DNA of 64,000 bases from Amanita rubescens (lineage: Eukaryota > Basidiomycota > Agaricomycetes > Agaricales > Amanitaceae), in assembly GCA_015039365.1 (NCBI GenBank), contig WION01000128.1:1-64000 (forward strand), given 5' to 3'. A program made the position numbers and the translations under genes. This document shows positions 47,515-58,685 of this stretch, one piece after another. Numbering within the stretch: the first letter of the stretch is position 1; every line of letters begins with the position of its first letter. The notes under the pieces were generated by a model. That model did not search any database. It saw only the letters and a program-made list of their open reading frames with translations, and was not told the origin of the DNA.

Positions 47515-48347
47515 ATTGCCCTTAACTATAGACTTAGACGTCCGTATATAATGCTTTACTCGTACATATTGCGCTAATCGCATACCGGATGTGCTAATGC
47601 AAAAATCAAGATATAAACGTCAGAAACCGCCACTGCTTTCCCATTGACCGTTGATCTTGTTCAGTAAAAATTTACTGAAGAGGTATCCGATCGCTTTCTC
47701 TGGTCAATTCGAATGAGCTCAGGCCTCTCATCTGCTTCCCACGACCGTCAAAGTCATGGCGAAAATTTTTGATCGCATTATCAACGACGTGAACGTGAAC
47801 TTCGCCTGGCACTTACTTGCCCTCTTTCATCTGTCCATTACAGCCATGATTTGCACCACTAGATGCTCATTGTTCCGCCGAAGTATAGTAGGCGATCTTG
47901 AATTCAACCTTTATAAATAGGAACACGAAAGCAAGACAAAAGGAAGATTGCGTCTCGTCATTTAGCCACTTATCATGCATTGGTCAAGCGCAAAGGTGCG
48001 CTCAGCTGCGTTTAGTTAGAATCACAACACGTAGGTAATGCATCTAATTCACCCCAACAGCTATTTTGCAAGCCAGCTCGCCGACTTTGCCGTGGATACG
48101 GTTGAAAGTCTCAGTATGTCACCTACCAATGGATCATCAACTTTCCGGTCCAGCAGGAGTTACATTCCTAACGGCTCAGCCCTTTTCAGCACTGCGCAAA
48201 CGGAACGGCAGTGTGCGGGCTGCGAGATGATGGGCTGACTGTATGTCGCCGTCATTAGTGTTTTATTAGTATCCAATCAAATTAACCACATCAGAACGAA
48301 AGATAACTTGGTACGAATAAATACAATGGTTCCCTTCCCTCAAAGTT
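47515..48347. other. Intergenic stretch, convergent 3' ends
   Basis: Between the RTC4 gene and the 3' end of protease copy 1. Only short frames without domains. It includes the 3' untranslated regions of both genes. Confidence 0.4.
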
Positions 48348-50592
48348 TTAGTTCGTCGTAGCATCGGTAAAAGGAGTGTTGGCAAAGCCAACTTGTCTTT
48401 TGGCGCTATCATAGACAGTATAATGTCTCTCAAGGAAGGTATAACCGTTTACGAAGCTGAATAGTTTACTCGCTGAGCCAAGATCTTGAACAATCAGAAA
48501 TATATCATTACGGTCGCCGCCGATTACATTGTTCAGAGAACGAGGCCATATCTGCGCATTTGGTGTTAGAGTGAAGGTTTTCTGCATACACATGTTAGCG
48601 ATATAAGATAGGTATAGGGAAACGGATGGCGGCATACACCATTGATGTCGAAGTTCAGGGGACATAAGGCCTCGTACTGATCAGTAGATATTTTGAGCAA
48701 GCCAACAGTTGAGTTGTACGTGCCCCCTGTCGCATTTGCGTACCGTTGATACGCATCGGTAGCAAGGAGGACCAATGTTGTACCTGACGAAATTTTCCAT
48801 TGAGCAGCTCCAGTCTAATGGTTTCCGAACGTACCGGTATCAACAATGCCTGCAGAGTTGCTCAAGATTGTCATCGAACCGTATGTAATGGTTTGATTGA
48901 CTCCCCAGAATCTACCAGCTTGAAGGGTGCTTGTAATAGGTCTAAACACTGTCATGACGATTATTCCAATGAAGCACAGGTTAGCTCACGCATAATGGAG
49001 CGACCCAATAAACTTCGATGGGTCGACGCCACCTGTTGATGTTCAAGTCTTGAACCCCCAGAATAAATGTAATTACTGACCCCATGTCAGCTCTCCATTC
49101 CGCGTCATAGCCGAGGTCGTCGGCTCCAACGAGATGCCGATCTCGTGTGCGGGTATCAGACCTTGAGAAAATGCGTTATCGGTCACAGTGGGGATCGTGG
49201 TCGTGTTGTCCGGAGAGAGCGATCCTGGGAGCTATCAGGAACAGCTGTATTTTGAAAAAATATAACTAAAACGTACGTAAAGTTAGGTCGATTGGACCGA
49301 CTCTAAAGAAGGTCAGACATGCTATTAGTTAGCAAGGACGAACATACCCCAAGATGCCATCAATATCGGGGAATCCGTGGGCCTGTAAAGTCATGAGTAA
49401 AGGTCATAGTTTACAATCAAGCTAGCCACCCACTGAAGTTGCAACGCCAATGGATTGATTATGAATTACCATTTCTCCAAGAGTGACGGTATCTATGTAC
49501 TCCACACCTTGAGGAAATCGATTTGAGCAATAAGCACGTCTGAACGAAGATATCTCTACCTGTGAAGTTTCCTGAACCGTATTTAACAGCCTAAAAAAAA
49601 TCGGCAACTGATATGCAATGAACACATTTGGTTTACCACAGTTTGATTAGTTTTGACACTGGAGAGTGTCTCCACATACGTCTTGTTAGCTCCGACCCAG
49701 GTGTTTGAACTGCAAATCGTGTGAAGACAACAAAAGAACCACGATGCCTTGACACCTCACCTTCCGGTGTCAACAAGAAGGGAATCTGAAGGACCGTTAA
49801 AACAACCGAAATAGTTAAATTAAGTTCAAAGCGCACAGTAGGTGGGGGGAGTTCCAATCCCAACATCGGCAGTGTAATATTCAGCCTCATTAACAATTGA
49901 CTCGGGTTCATCCCAGCTGGAAACTCCAGTCGCGAGGAAAGTGGCGCGAGCTTGATCAAACTTCAAGATGCTCAGAGCACTTGCGGTATTGAGATGTCTG
50001 TTAAGACGTATCGTTACAACAGCAGAAGTCGGATTGACCGCAAGGAATGGAGCGAGGAGTAAGAATTGTCATGATCATTGGTGATCATTGGTGATCATTA
50101 ATGAATTGTGATGATCCTTAATGAATTGTTGTGAACATCAGTTATCAGATTTTGCCATATCTTGTTACTTTACTTGTTGTTGATGGTGAACAATGGTGAA
50201 CACTCATTAAAAGCAATTTCTGTGCAATTTTAACCAGTCACGGTTCATCATAACTTATTCATGATCACCAGTGTTCACCTGTGATCATCCATGATCTTAG
50301 CATTGCTATGACAAGTTTCACTCTCTCAAACTGGAAAAAATCCAGTGATCGTCTGTGGTCAATGATGTTCATTTCCATTCTTGATGATCCATGAATAATT
50401 GCCACAATCGATGTCAATGGCCTGAAAGTATGCTACTACATGATTGTTCATGAGAGCCCAAGTCAAAGGGGGGAAAAGCAATCATGAGGGATCATCATGA
50501 ATCACTCCCATTCATGATGATTCATCACAGTTCATCATGATACATCATGATCGTGCATGACCGTTGAGCAGCGCTTTGGGCCCGGGAAACAT
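48348..50592 (-). pseudogene. Secreted A1 aspartic protease, split by an insertion in the signal peptide (protease copy 1)
   Basis: Polyporopepsin-like pepsin-family protease. About ten exons with short introns can be followed: AEYYTADVGIGTPPTY, LLVDTGSSNTWVGANKTYVE (first catalytic Asp), AVKYGSGNFTG (flap), EYIDTVTLGEMVIHNQSIGV, AHGFPDIDGILG, VTDNAFSQGLI, ITYGSMTILSNSAGIVDTG (second catalytic Asp), and a terminal exon IWPRSLNNVIGG to FANTPFTDATTN with the stop at 48348. The body is intact, but the first ten codons, beginning MFPGPKALLN at 50592, are separated from LLLAPFLAVNP by about 495 bp of foreign sequence with stops and no acceptor that restores frame. Without it the signal peptide would read like those of copies 2 and 3 (MFPKTLLSTLLL, MFPEALLNTLLL). 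Secretion should be lost. Confidence 0.85.
50068..50562. mobile_element. MITE-like non-autonomous insertion
   Basis: About 495 bp of AT-rich DNA packed with TGATCA, ATCATGA and TCATGATG words, unlike both flanks. It begins GTCATGATCATTGG and ends with the complement of GTCATGCACGATCATG, giving short imperfect inverted termini that share GTCATG and then ATCAT after a 4-base gap. Subterminal words (GTGATGATCC, GTGATGAATCATC) also recur in inverted orientation. It has no open frame. It sits within codons for a signal peptide that is uninterrupted in two neighbouring paralogs, which fixes its edges to within a few bases. A clear target-site duplication could not be called. Confidence 0.7.
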
Positions 50593-51353
50593 GACTCTTG
50601 TTCGAGAACCCAGTGCACTGAAAGTGGTTGTGGGCGCTCCTTTTTAGTAAGGGCTTGGCACATGTTAACGCCGCCCATCACCATGAAGTTTAGCTAAAAA
50701 TTACCATTTCTATTGCGCATTTACGAGAGATCATTCAATAATCATTGATGAAAGAACCGAGTGGATACACCCTAGAGCGTCTATGGTATACCTCCATCAG
50801 ACTAGAAACGCAATATTAAACGCGTCAGAGTCGAAGTTCTCGAACTTACAATGGCTATTGCGCCTACGTCGTATGGCCCGTACCGTATTCGCGAGGGTAC
50901 TAAGTGGAGACACCTTCTTCGATGCGATCAACGCGCAAGGAAATCGGCTATTGCGATACTAATCGATAGTCGAAAACGGTATTTAGGTAGAATAGCGCTT
51001 CTGTCGTTCCCACATTCAGCTCATCATTCCTCTCGTGCGGTTGTTTTGACAGCGAACAGCAAAGTCAAGCCTATAACGCGTGCGTCCTCCTCCTCTGACA
51101 TGGATTAGTACTTCGGCACGCTAAGGAGGGGCAAAGACCGCTAGGTTGGCAAAACATACAAAAATAGCGCCCGCCTTTCCGAAAGTCCAACACGGATACC
51201 ATCGCGCCCACATCTTCACATTTGCAAGATAATAATACAACACGAAAAATATAGCATAATCATACCTAAACTTTTCATGACGCCATAAATATATTCCGAG
51301 GCCCAAGCACCAGATATATCTCCCTGGCCAGATAAAGCACGGAAGGGAGATGC
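50593..51353. other. Intergenic stretch with no supported gene
   Basis: Upstream of protease copy 1, so it includes the old promoter. Short frames on both strands (for example 50851-51108) have no domain. Confidence 0.4.
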
Positions 51354-51775
51354 TCAACGTGCAAGTTTGCAGTAGATAATATCTCTTGCGAGTCGCTGAA
51401 GCGAATCGGGGTCGATGCATATCTCCCTAAGAGGGCCGTATGAGGGATCGAGTTCCAAATTCACAATGTTCGGGCAGACGTTAACCATCATTGCAGCGTA
51501 ACAAGCCCCAACACCTGCCAAAGTTAGGTGTCTGACATTTGGCAAGTGCCAGTCGTTGGGAAGATAGCGGGGACTCCTATATGCGTCGCCTTTGTCTCGC
51601 AACCCTGATTTCAAAAAGTCGGGTATTTCGGGGCTGAACGTGTGGACTATCTCTAACCCAGTTACCTGCGGGGGGAAATCCACAAGTCGAGAATGTTTGA
51701 ATACATCGTTGAAGCCAATGTTGTGATAGTGTATTGCAATCTTGCGCAAGTTGGAACAGAGGAAAGTTTGTTATA
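51354..51775 (-). pseudogene. C-terminal fragment of another F-box/LRR-type protein
   Basis: An open frame reads LCSNLRKIAIHYHNIGFNDV, DFPPQVTGLEIVHTFSPEIP, RSPRYLPNDWHLPNVRHLTL and MVNVCPNIVNLELD, and ends at 51354. The leucine spacing and the PNVRHL/CPNIVNLELD phrases are those of fungal F-box-associated leucine-rich proteins, of a subfamily different from the three copies at 29-38 kb. A stop lies just upstream (about 51775) and no N-terminal F-box is found, so this is probably a truncated relic; an unseen upstream exon would change that. Confidence 0.5.
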
Positions 51776-52553
51776 ATCGATCGGGCAAGTATGATTGCGA
51801 CTCCTGACGTAAGTATTATTCGCACAATTTTCGATTTTCCGTTTCGACGCCCTCGTCCTTATGCACTGAATCGCAATCCCACGTAAGTCCCTGCCATCGC
51901 CTTGACCACCACATAAACGTTTTTGTTGCAGGGATTAACCAGCACAGGCGGTAAAAAGGATCTACTAGCTTTCTATAGGGTTTGGACTGATTATTAGTCA
52001 ATACCTGGACCTGGATGTTCTGCTTAAGTGCAAGAGTCTGAGTGTTTACTACCCCCACTATGACTTTTGCCTGTTCACTGTACACCTCTCAAGTCCACTC
52101 ACGCTTTGCAATGATTCCGTCGCATCGTCAAGCCGGTCATCTGGTCTCTGTACTGCTCTGGATTCATCAGGCGATGCGTAAGCTCTATACGTCATGCACA
52201 CGAATCAAATATTGTGAAGATCACGAAGCTTATAGCTGTCTTTGCGATGAAAGACTGCTTATTTAAGTATCATTGGTAAGCACTCTATTTCTTCGATTGC
52301 GAAATATCAAACCACACAAACTCAAGCCGATGCCGGTGTTGTCAGAATATTCATGATGGCTGATTTTGAAACTGATGATCCTTGTGGCCACTGAAACTTG
52401 GCCACATGAGTCATCTTATCAGGTGCGGAAGACAAAGGCCATTGCCAAATACAGGTCGAAACGCTTTGTCCCTTGCCACGATTTAATCATCCATGCCACG
52501 CCCAACTCAGCTCGTTCTTTATCCTTGATACCTTCCTCTAAAGCCCGCGCGCA
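51776..52553. other. Intergenic stretch with no supported gene
   Basis: Contains the promoter of the plus-strand gene at 52554. Short frames only, none with a recognisable domain. Confidence 0.4.
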
Positions 52554-53399
52554 ATGGAAGCCAAAAAAGCCGAATTCGCCAAATTCTTCGAACGTCTCAT
52601 CAATCGTGCTTCGCCCAAAGATCATGCGTCCATGCCACCAGAGATCCACAGGACCTCTGCTGCCACTGCAGACCTGACACTACCGACCATTCAAAATCAC
52701 AGCAGCGCCGTACGAAGCAAGGACACGCCCCAACAGCAGACGCGAAATACTAGATCCGCTGGGTTACGGAGTAACGCTGTAGCCAACCCGGGATTGACTG
52801 CAGACGACACGATCTCAGTTGATTTGACGCATGAGTTCACCGTGGGGAGATGGTACCCATTCACGTTTAAAATGATGGTCCACAAACTATACGAACTGGA
52901 GGAATGGGGGAAAAAGGTTAAAGAGGTGCTGGAAAGATCACAAAAGGACTTCAAGCCCTTGTCGGAAGTAAACTGGGAGAAGAAGAAGGCGAGTGCCGAT
53001 GAAAGGCCGGAGGGACAGGTACAATTCAAGCTGAAACAGCCGGAGGGTCGGGTGAAAAGTAATTCTATTCCCGGAGGGGTTGCTCATACACGTAGCAACC
53101 CTTTGTTGGGGAATGTACCAAGCGAACGGACGCACCACAGGTTAATTGCCACGCAGGACGCATTCGCATCCCCTAAAGTCGATGAGGGTGCGAGGATCGT
53201 CAAGAAGCGTTGCGTGGGAAGAGATAAGATATTCACCGGAAGCGCTGGTATGGGAGAAGTTAAGCCGCAAAACACGTGGGTGTACAAAGGCAGTGCGATG
53301 CGACAAGCAGTTGATCGCCTTCAAACCCAAAGAAACTGGCGGAAGAAACGACATGCGGAATTTGAACAATGCCCGATCGCAGGTGTCATTATACCATAA
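52554..53399 (+). CDS. Uncharacterised basic protein, 281 residues
   Basis: Single-exon frame starting MEAKKAEFAKFFERLINRAS. Ser/Thr-rich disordered segment, then the most structured part, SVDLTHEFTVGRWYPFTFKM plus VHKLYELEEWGKKVKEVLER, which predicts a strand followed by a long amphipathic helix. After it come KDFKPLSEVNWEKKK, a basic low-complexity region and a terminal QTQRNWRKKRHAEFEQC followed by a hydrophobic IAGVIIP end. I do not recognise the family. The gene sits between protease copies 1 and 2 on the opposite strand. No membrane segment or signal peptide is seen. Confidence 0.65.
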   Translation: MEAKKAEFAKFFERLINRASPKDHASMPPEIHRTSAATADLTLPTIQNHSSAVRSKDTPQQQTRNTRSAGLRSNAVANPGLTADDTISVDLTHEFTVGRWYPFTFKMMVHKLYELEEWGKKVKEVLERSQKDFKPLSEVNWEKKKASADERPEGQVQFKLKQPEGRVKSNSIPGGVAHTRSNPLLGNVPSERTHHRLIATQDAFASPKVDEGARIVKKRCVGRDKIFTGSAGMGEVKPQNTWVYKGSAMRQAVDRLQTQRNWRKKRHAEFEQCPIAGVIIP

Positions 53400-53848
53400 A
53401 CGACGAAACCTTTTTGGCGTCGTTTTCTTTTATTTCCGGGGAAGTTCGTTCTATTTTAGTTTCTGTTGCATAATTAGACTATGTATTCACGACTTACATT
53501 GAGGCCCGTTTTGTACTAGCAATCTACGAATTGAATTGTTTACGTTACATTAATCATTGCGAACCCCAGCCCACATGTAGTTGCAGGTTTCTGTCTTCAG
53601 AAGGAATTTAGTCCATGTACAAAAAGAGGCTCTCAGACCCTCTTTCAGTTATTCATCAAATTGAATTGCCATCGAGAGCCACTCTCGATACCTGCCATCT
53701 CGTTGCCTTGTGTTATCCGCCATCGACGGGCCGAGGATCATGTCCAAGTTTATCCAGAATTGCCTCTCGTCGCACAATGTATTTAAAACAGGTTTATTAT
53801 AAATTGAAAATAGGATAAAGATGATAACTGTTCTTCTCCGATACAGCA
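53400..53848. other. Intergenic stretch, convergent 3' ends
   Basis: Between the 281-residue gene and protease copy 2. No supported feature. Confidence 0.4.
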
Positions 53849-55609
53849 CTAGTTTGACGTAGCAGTAGTGAAAGGAGTTGTTGCAAAACCGACTCGTTGG
53901 TTAGCGGTATCATAGACGGTATAAAACCTCTCTAGGAAGGTATAACCGTTTACAAAATCAAGCCCTGCGCCGCTGTTTGCGCCGCGATCTGAAACAATCA
54001 GATAGATATTGCCTGCAGTGCCGCCAATTGCAGTATTCAGGGCACGGGGCCATATCTGCGCATTGGCAGTCAGCTCAAAGGTTGTCTGTACGTTAACGTC
54101 AGTAATGTGATAAAATTAAGGCAGGAGAGAATAGTAACATACACCACCGATGTGGAAGAACAAGGACTCTAGATTAGCGAACTGACTACTAGATATTGTC
54201 AGCAGGCTAGTAGCCGAGTCCTTTGTGGCACCTGTCACTTGTTGGTACTTCGTAAATGCATCTGACGCAATGAGAATCAAGCTCGTGGCTGGGAATAATG
54301 CATTAACGTGCAGGTTAAAGTTCAAGGATGGTCTTGGACATACCAGTGTCGACGATGCCGGCGGTGCTACTCAAGATTGGCGTCCCGCTGGAACCATACG
54401 TAATGGATTGATCAATTCCCCAATAAGTACTAGCTGGAGAAGTGGACGTGATGGGCCTAGAAAGTGTTATAACAATAGTTCCTAATGAGTGCAAGCCAAG
54501 CTCACACATAAGTCAGATCTCCAGTGAATTTCGAAGAGTCAGTGGCACCTGTCGATATTGGGATTTTTCGCCTTCTAAAGAATAAATACAATCACTGACC
54601 CCATGTCAGTTCTCCGTTCTGATCCGACTGCGACGTCGCCGGCTCAAAAGAGATGCCAATCATATGCGCATCTATCGAACCTTGAGAGAATGCATTATCC
54701 GTCACTGTAGGGATCGTGGAGTGGCTGTCGGGGGAGAGGGTTCCTGGAGAACAAATCAGAAACTGCCTTATTTTCGCGAAAAATAATACCAACATACCTA
54801 TACTCCGGTCGACCGGACCAATTCTTACCAAAATGTCAGTAATTCGATTTGTCAGACAATGCTGAATATACCCCAAGACGCCATCAAGACCAGTGAACCC
54901 GGTAGACTAAAGGCATGAACAAATTAATTATGATTATGTGAACCAATTTAGCTACTCACAGTACTTGCAACACCGATTGACTGCTCCTGAATTACCAGGC
55001 CAGAGCCGAGTGTGACAGTGTCCGTGTACTCTTGACCTTCGTGATATCAGCATCGGATACAATTGTGTCAGAATGAATGTGTCTCAACCTGAGAACGACC
55101 CTGAACCGTACGAAACGCTCTAGGAAGAAAGTTTGGTGACTCGTCTGAAATGAAGACGTTCGGCATACCACTTTATCAGGCGTTTGATAACTAGAGCTCG
55201 TCTGAACATATGCTTTATCAGCTCCGATCCAGGTGTTTCCGCTGTAAAGCAGTGAACATGACGAAAAGAGAATGTGATGAGATACCGCACCTCGCCGTGT
55301 CAACAACCAGGGTATCTGAAGGGCCGTTAGTCCTAGTCCGAGCAGTAGTTGAGAGCCGAGCATACAAGTGGTAGCGGGACTTCCAATCCCAACATCCGCA
55401 GTGTAGTGGAAAGCGCTATTGGTAACAGGGGTAGAAGCTCTAGTGACCAGGGAACGGGCGCGAGCCTGGTCACGTTTCACAATGTTGAATGCAGTGGCAT
55501 TATCACTATTGAAGCGTCTAGTAAGGGGTAACTTGACAAGACTAGGGACTGGATTAGCCGCGACGACGAGAGCGAGAAGGAGGGTGCTGAGCAGCGTCTT
55601 GGGAAACAT
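53849..55609 (-). CDS. Secreted A1 aspartic protease with altered first catalytic triplet (protease copy 2)
   Basis: Start 55609, MFPKTLLSTLLLALVVAANP, a clear signal peptide. A propeptide-like segment with KRDQARARSLVTRAS follows, then FHYTADVGIGSPATT. After the first intron the residues are TLVVDTASGNTWIGA, where copies 1 and 3 have DTGSSNTW and DTGSSNLW: the invariant Gly of the first catalytic DTG is Ala and the following Ser is Gly. The rest keeps family features: VVDTASG-linked strand, SVAYGSGSFSG-like flap region, VTDNAFSQGSIDAHMIGISF, STAGIVDTG with the second catalytic triplet normal, and the terminal IWPRALNTAIGG block to NTPFTTATSN, with the stop at 53849. All splice junctions keep frame, so it is expressed in principle, but activity is doubtful. 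Confidence 0.82.
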
Positions 55610-56922
55610 GATTGCTCTGAGGGGCCTGTTCGCATTCGCAGGTGCCCGTCGCATTATATTAGAGGGTATTACGGCAATATTGTTGCCACATGTTCGTGAA
55701 TAAGTTTTTTATGCTGACGGCATGATGCATGATGTGCTAGATGAGCGTTATGCGCTAGTGCGTTTTTGGATTAAATTCAACCAACGTTGAAGCGACTCGG
55801 AGTAAGCTGCTATTTGTGCCGAGTGAGCTAGTCCATGTTGATTGGAATACGGTGCTTATCCGAGCGGCCCCATGCCAAGCGTGCATGGGAGCTGACAGAG
55901 AGAGATGTAGCCTGGAGGGACGAGGCAAGGCGAGTCGGGTGAGCGTCCGTGTCTGAGTTTGTATTAGGCTAGTGTAAACGGCGGAAACGGTGAGATTTCT
56001 GATGACCGATTTGAATTGACGTGGATGATAATAATAGACGATCGCGAGGCTGCAAATCCTGACATCCATCAGACTGCTGTTCGCTCACTGCGTTTAGCCT
56101 AGCACCGAAAACGTCGTCAATGACGCTCGTACACTCTCCAGAGCTGCATCTGCTCGCCCTAAGGTGCCCAGTTCACGATACCGGCATTGTAAACTTTTAA
56201 GTCGCTTCCCCGATCTCCGCCAGTCGCCCCTGGGATCGCAACTAGATGCGCAGCCTATAAGCACCGAAAACGCCGCCAATAATGAATTAATGACCATCCA
56301 GAGCTGCATCTGCTTGCCCTTGTACTTGTAAGTCGCTTCCCCGATCTCCGCCAGCCGCCCCCTCGGATCGCAACTGGATGCGCTCCTTTTCGCTCGTCTT
56401 CCCTGCTCCGCATTTAGTTTACTGGATATCTGACTAGTGTAAACACACGCCACTCTGTCACTGCCACTTTCGATGTTCCGATTGGCTGTAGATAGAGTTT
56501 GGAGTGCCCCGATACTCGCCATATCCATCACGTAGGTAACCGCCAGTACGCGAAATCATTCCACCATCACGCCTTCTTGCTCAAGTATCATTTCTAGGCG
56601 AAATGAGAATAAAGGTTTCAACCTATTTGGGGTAATTTTTATGGTAACCGGCAAGCCCTCGCTTGACACCATGCGTCACTCCAATAAGGTTTGACAGAAC
56701 TCGATCTTTGACGGTTTTCTTGAACTTCGGACGCTTGCCGCATTATTTCAGGTCTGACTTGGGTTCTTATGCGACATACAACCGCTCTACCTAGCCATCT
56801 CCGGCATCATAAGTTCAAACCTATCCATCGTTCCCTTTCAGTACACATTCTCTTGCAACCAGTTTAACATTCAATTATGTCAATCATATTAAGACAAAAG
56901 TCAGATAAATACAATAGTAAAT
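55610..56922. other. Gene-free stretch of about 1.3 kb with a tandem repeat
   Basis: Includes the promoter of protease copy 2 and the 3' flank of copy 3. The only structured feature is the direct repeat at 56101-56390, listed separately. The 145-codon minus-strand frame across it is repetitive and probably not a gene. Confidence 0.5.
56101..56390. repeat. Two-copy direct repeat, about 130-160 bp
   Basis: Copies start AGCACCGAAAACG near 56101 and 56260. Both contain CAGAGCTGCATCTGCT-GCCCT, AAGTCGCTTCCCCGATCTCC, GCCAG-CGCCCC and GGATCGCAACT-GATGCGC. They differ by an internal deletion of about 30 bp in the second copy. Confidence 0.8.
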
Positions 56923-58685
56923 TTATAGATTATAGTTCGTGGTGGCAGTGGTAAAAGGAGTGTTGGCAAATCCAATCCGTTTGTTGGTGGTATCATAGAG
57001 CGTATAGAACCTCTCGAGCCAGGTATAACCGTTGATCCAATCGAGTCCTTGACCACTCATCGTTCCAAGATCGCCGGCAACCAGATATATAGCGCCAGCC
57101 ACTCCGCCGACGTTAGTGTTCAGAGCACGAGGCCATACCTGTGCATCCGGTGTTAGGGTGAAGTTTTTCTGCATGTCCAAGTCAGCAATGTAAGATACAG
57201 GACGTATGAATGGCAACATACACCGTTGATGGTGAAGGTCAGAGGCTGTAGAGCCTCGTACTGAGCAGCAGTTATTTCGAGCAAGCCTACGGTTGAGTTG
57301 AACGTAGCCCCTGTCGCATTCCCGTACCGATACCACGCATCTGTCGCTAAGAGGATCAATGTTGTACCTGGAGCAATTATTTGAGCAACAGTTCCAGTCT
57401 AATGATTTCTGGACGTACCAGTGTCAACAATGCCCGCAGAGTTGCCCATGATCGACAGGTGAGAACCGTATGAAACGGTTTGATTAACTCCCCAGTATTG
57501 ACCAGCTGGACTAGTGCTCGTGAGAGATCTGAGAGCCAGGTCAAAACAATAGTTTTAATGAAACAGAAATCAACTAACGCATAATGGAGCGACCCTTTAA
57601 ACTTCGTTGAGTCGTAACCACCTATTGATGTCTCAGTTTTCGACTTTTAGTAAATAAATACAATTACTAACCCCATGTCAGCTCTCCATTGGCAACCCCG
57701 CTTGCCGTTGTCGGTTCATACGAAACACCGATCTCGTTGGCACCAATCACTTTTTGAGAGAACGCGTTATCGGTTATAGTAGGGACCTTGGTCGTATTGT
57801 CTGGTTTAAGGGTTCCTAGAAACCAATCAGAAACAGCTTTATTTGGCAACATTATGACCAACATACCTATAGTTAGGTCGACTGGACCGATTCTGACCAA
57901 GAACGTCAAAAGTGCTATCAATTAGACGAGGGCAAATATTACCCTATGATGCCATCAAAACCATTGAATCCGTGGGCCTAATCCCATGAAGTCGGTCGTC
58001 ATTTACGGTCAAGTTAGCTACTCACTGATTTTGGATTTGAGACACCAATGGACTGATTATAAACCTTGAGCTGTCCCAGGGTGATGGTGTCATTGAACTC
58101 GGCACCTTTGAGGAGATCAGAAAGAGCGGTAGTCATATGAGAATAAAGGCATCTCTACCTGTGACATTTCCTGAACCGTATGTGATAGACTGAACGAAAA
58201 TTCGGCGACTTATTTGCAAAAAAAAGCGTCCGGCTTACGAAATTTTGACCAAGTGGCACACTGGAGCTTGTCTTGACATATGTCAAGTTAGCCCCCAACC
58301 ATAAGTTGGAACTGCAGAACCATTAAGATATAACGTTCAATTTTATGCTTAGGCGCTCTACCTTCCAGTATCAATAAGAAGCGAAACTGAAGAGCCGTTA
58401 ATACTATTTCAAGTAGTTGAGCGTTCGAAGCGTACAGTTAGTAGGAGGAGTTCCAACGCCAACTTGGGCCGTGTAATGCGTAGCCTGGTTACTAATTGCC
58501 TGGGAGTAACTGTTGGACGACCCAGTTGCAAGGTAACTAGCGCGGGCTTGATCACGCGTCAAGACGTCCCGAGCATTGACCGTATTAACATGTCTAGTAA
58601 GAGCCATGTTAAAGGCTGCCGAAGCCGGATTAGCGGCAAGGACGAGGGCCAGAAGTAGGGTGTTGAGAAGCGCCTCGGGAAACAT
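56923..58685 (-). CDS. Secreted A1 aspartic protease (protease copy 3)
   Basis: The best-preserved member of the local family. Start 58685, MFPEALLNTLLLALVLAANP (signal peptide), then a propeptide-like part with LTRDQARASYLATGS and HYTAQVGVGTPPTN. After introns: SLLIDTGSSNLWLGANLTYV with the first catalytic triplet intact, ITYGSGNVTG flap region, GAEFNDTITLGQLKVYNQSI, AHGFNGFDGIIG, VGPVDLTIG, VTDNAFSQKVIGANEIGVSY, GSHLSIMGNSAGIVDTG with the second triplet, TLILLATDAWYRYGNATGAT and a terminal exon KNFTLTPDAQVWPRALNTNV to FANTPFTTATTNYNL, with the stop at 56923. About ten exons. Expected to be an extracellular acid protease similar to polyporopepsin, relevant to nutrient use or host and substrate interaction. 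Confidence 0.9.

Noticed and set aside
50068..50562. Reading the TGATCA-rich block as a CRISPR or minisatellite array
   Set aside because: The words are short, irregular and in both orientations, with no fixed repeat and spacer length; inverted ends and the split gene fit an inserted element better.
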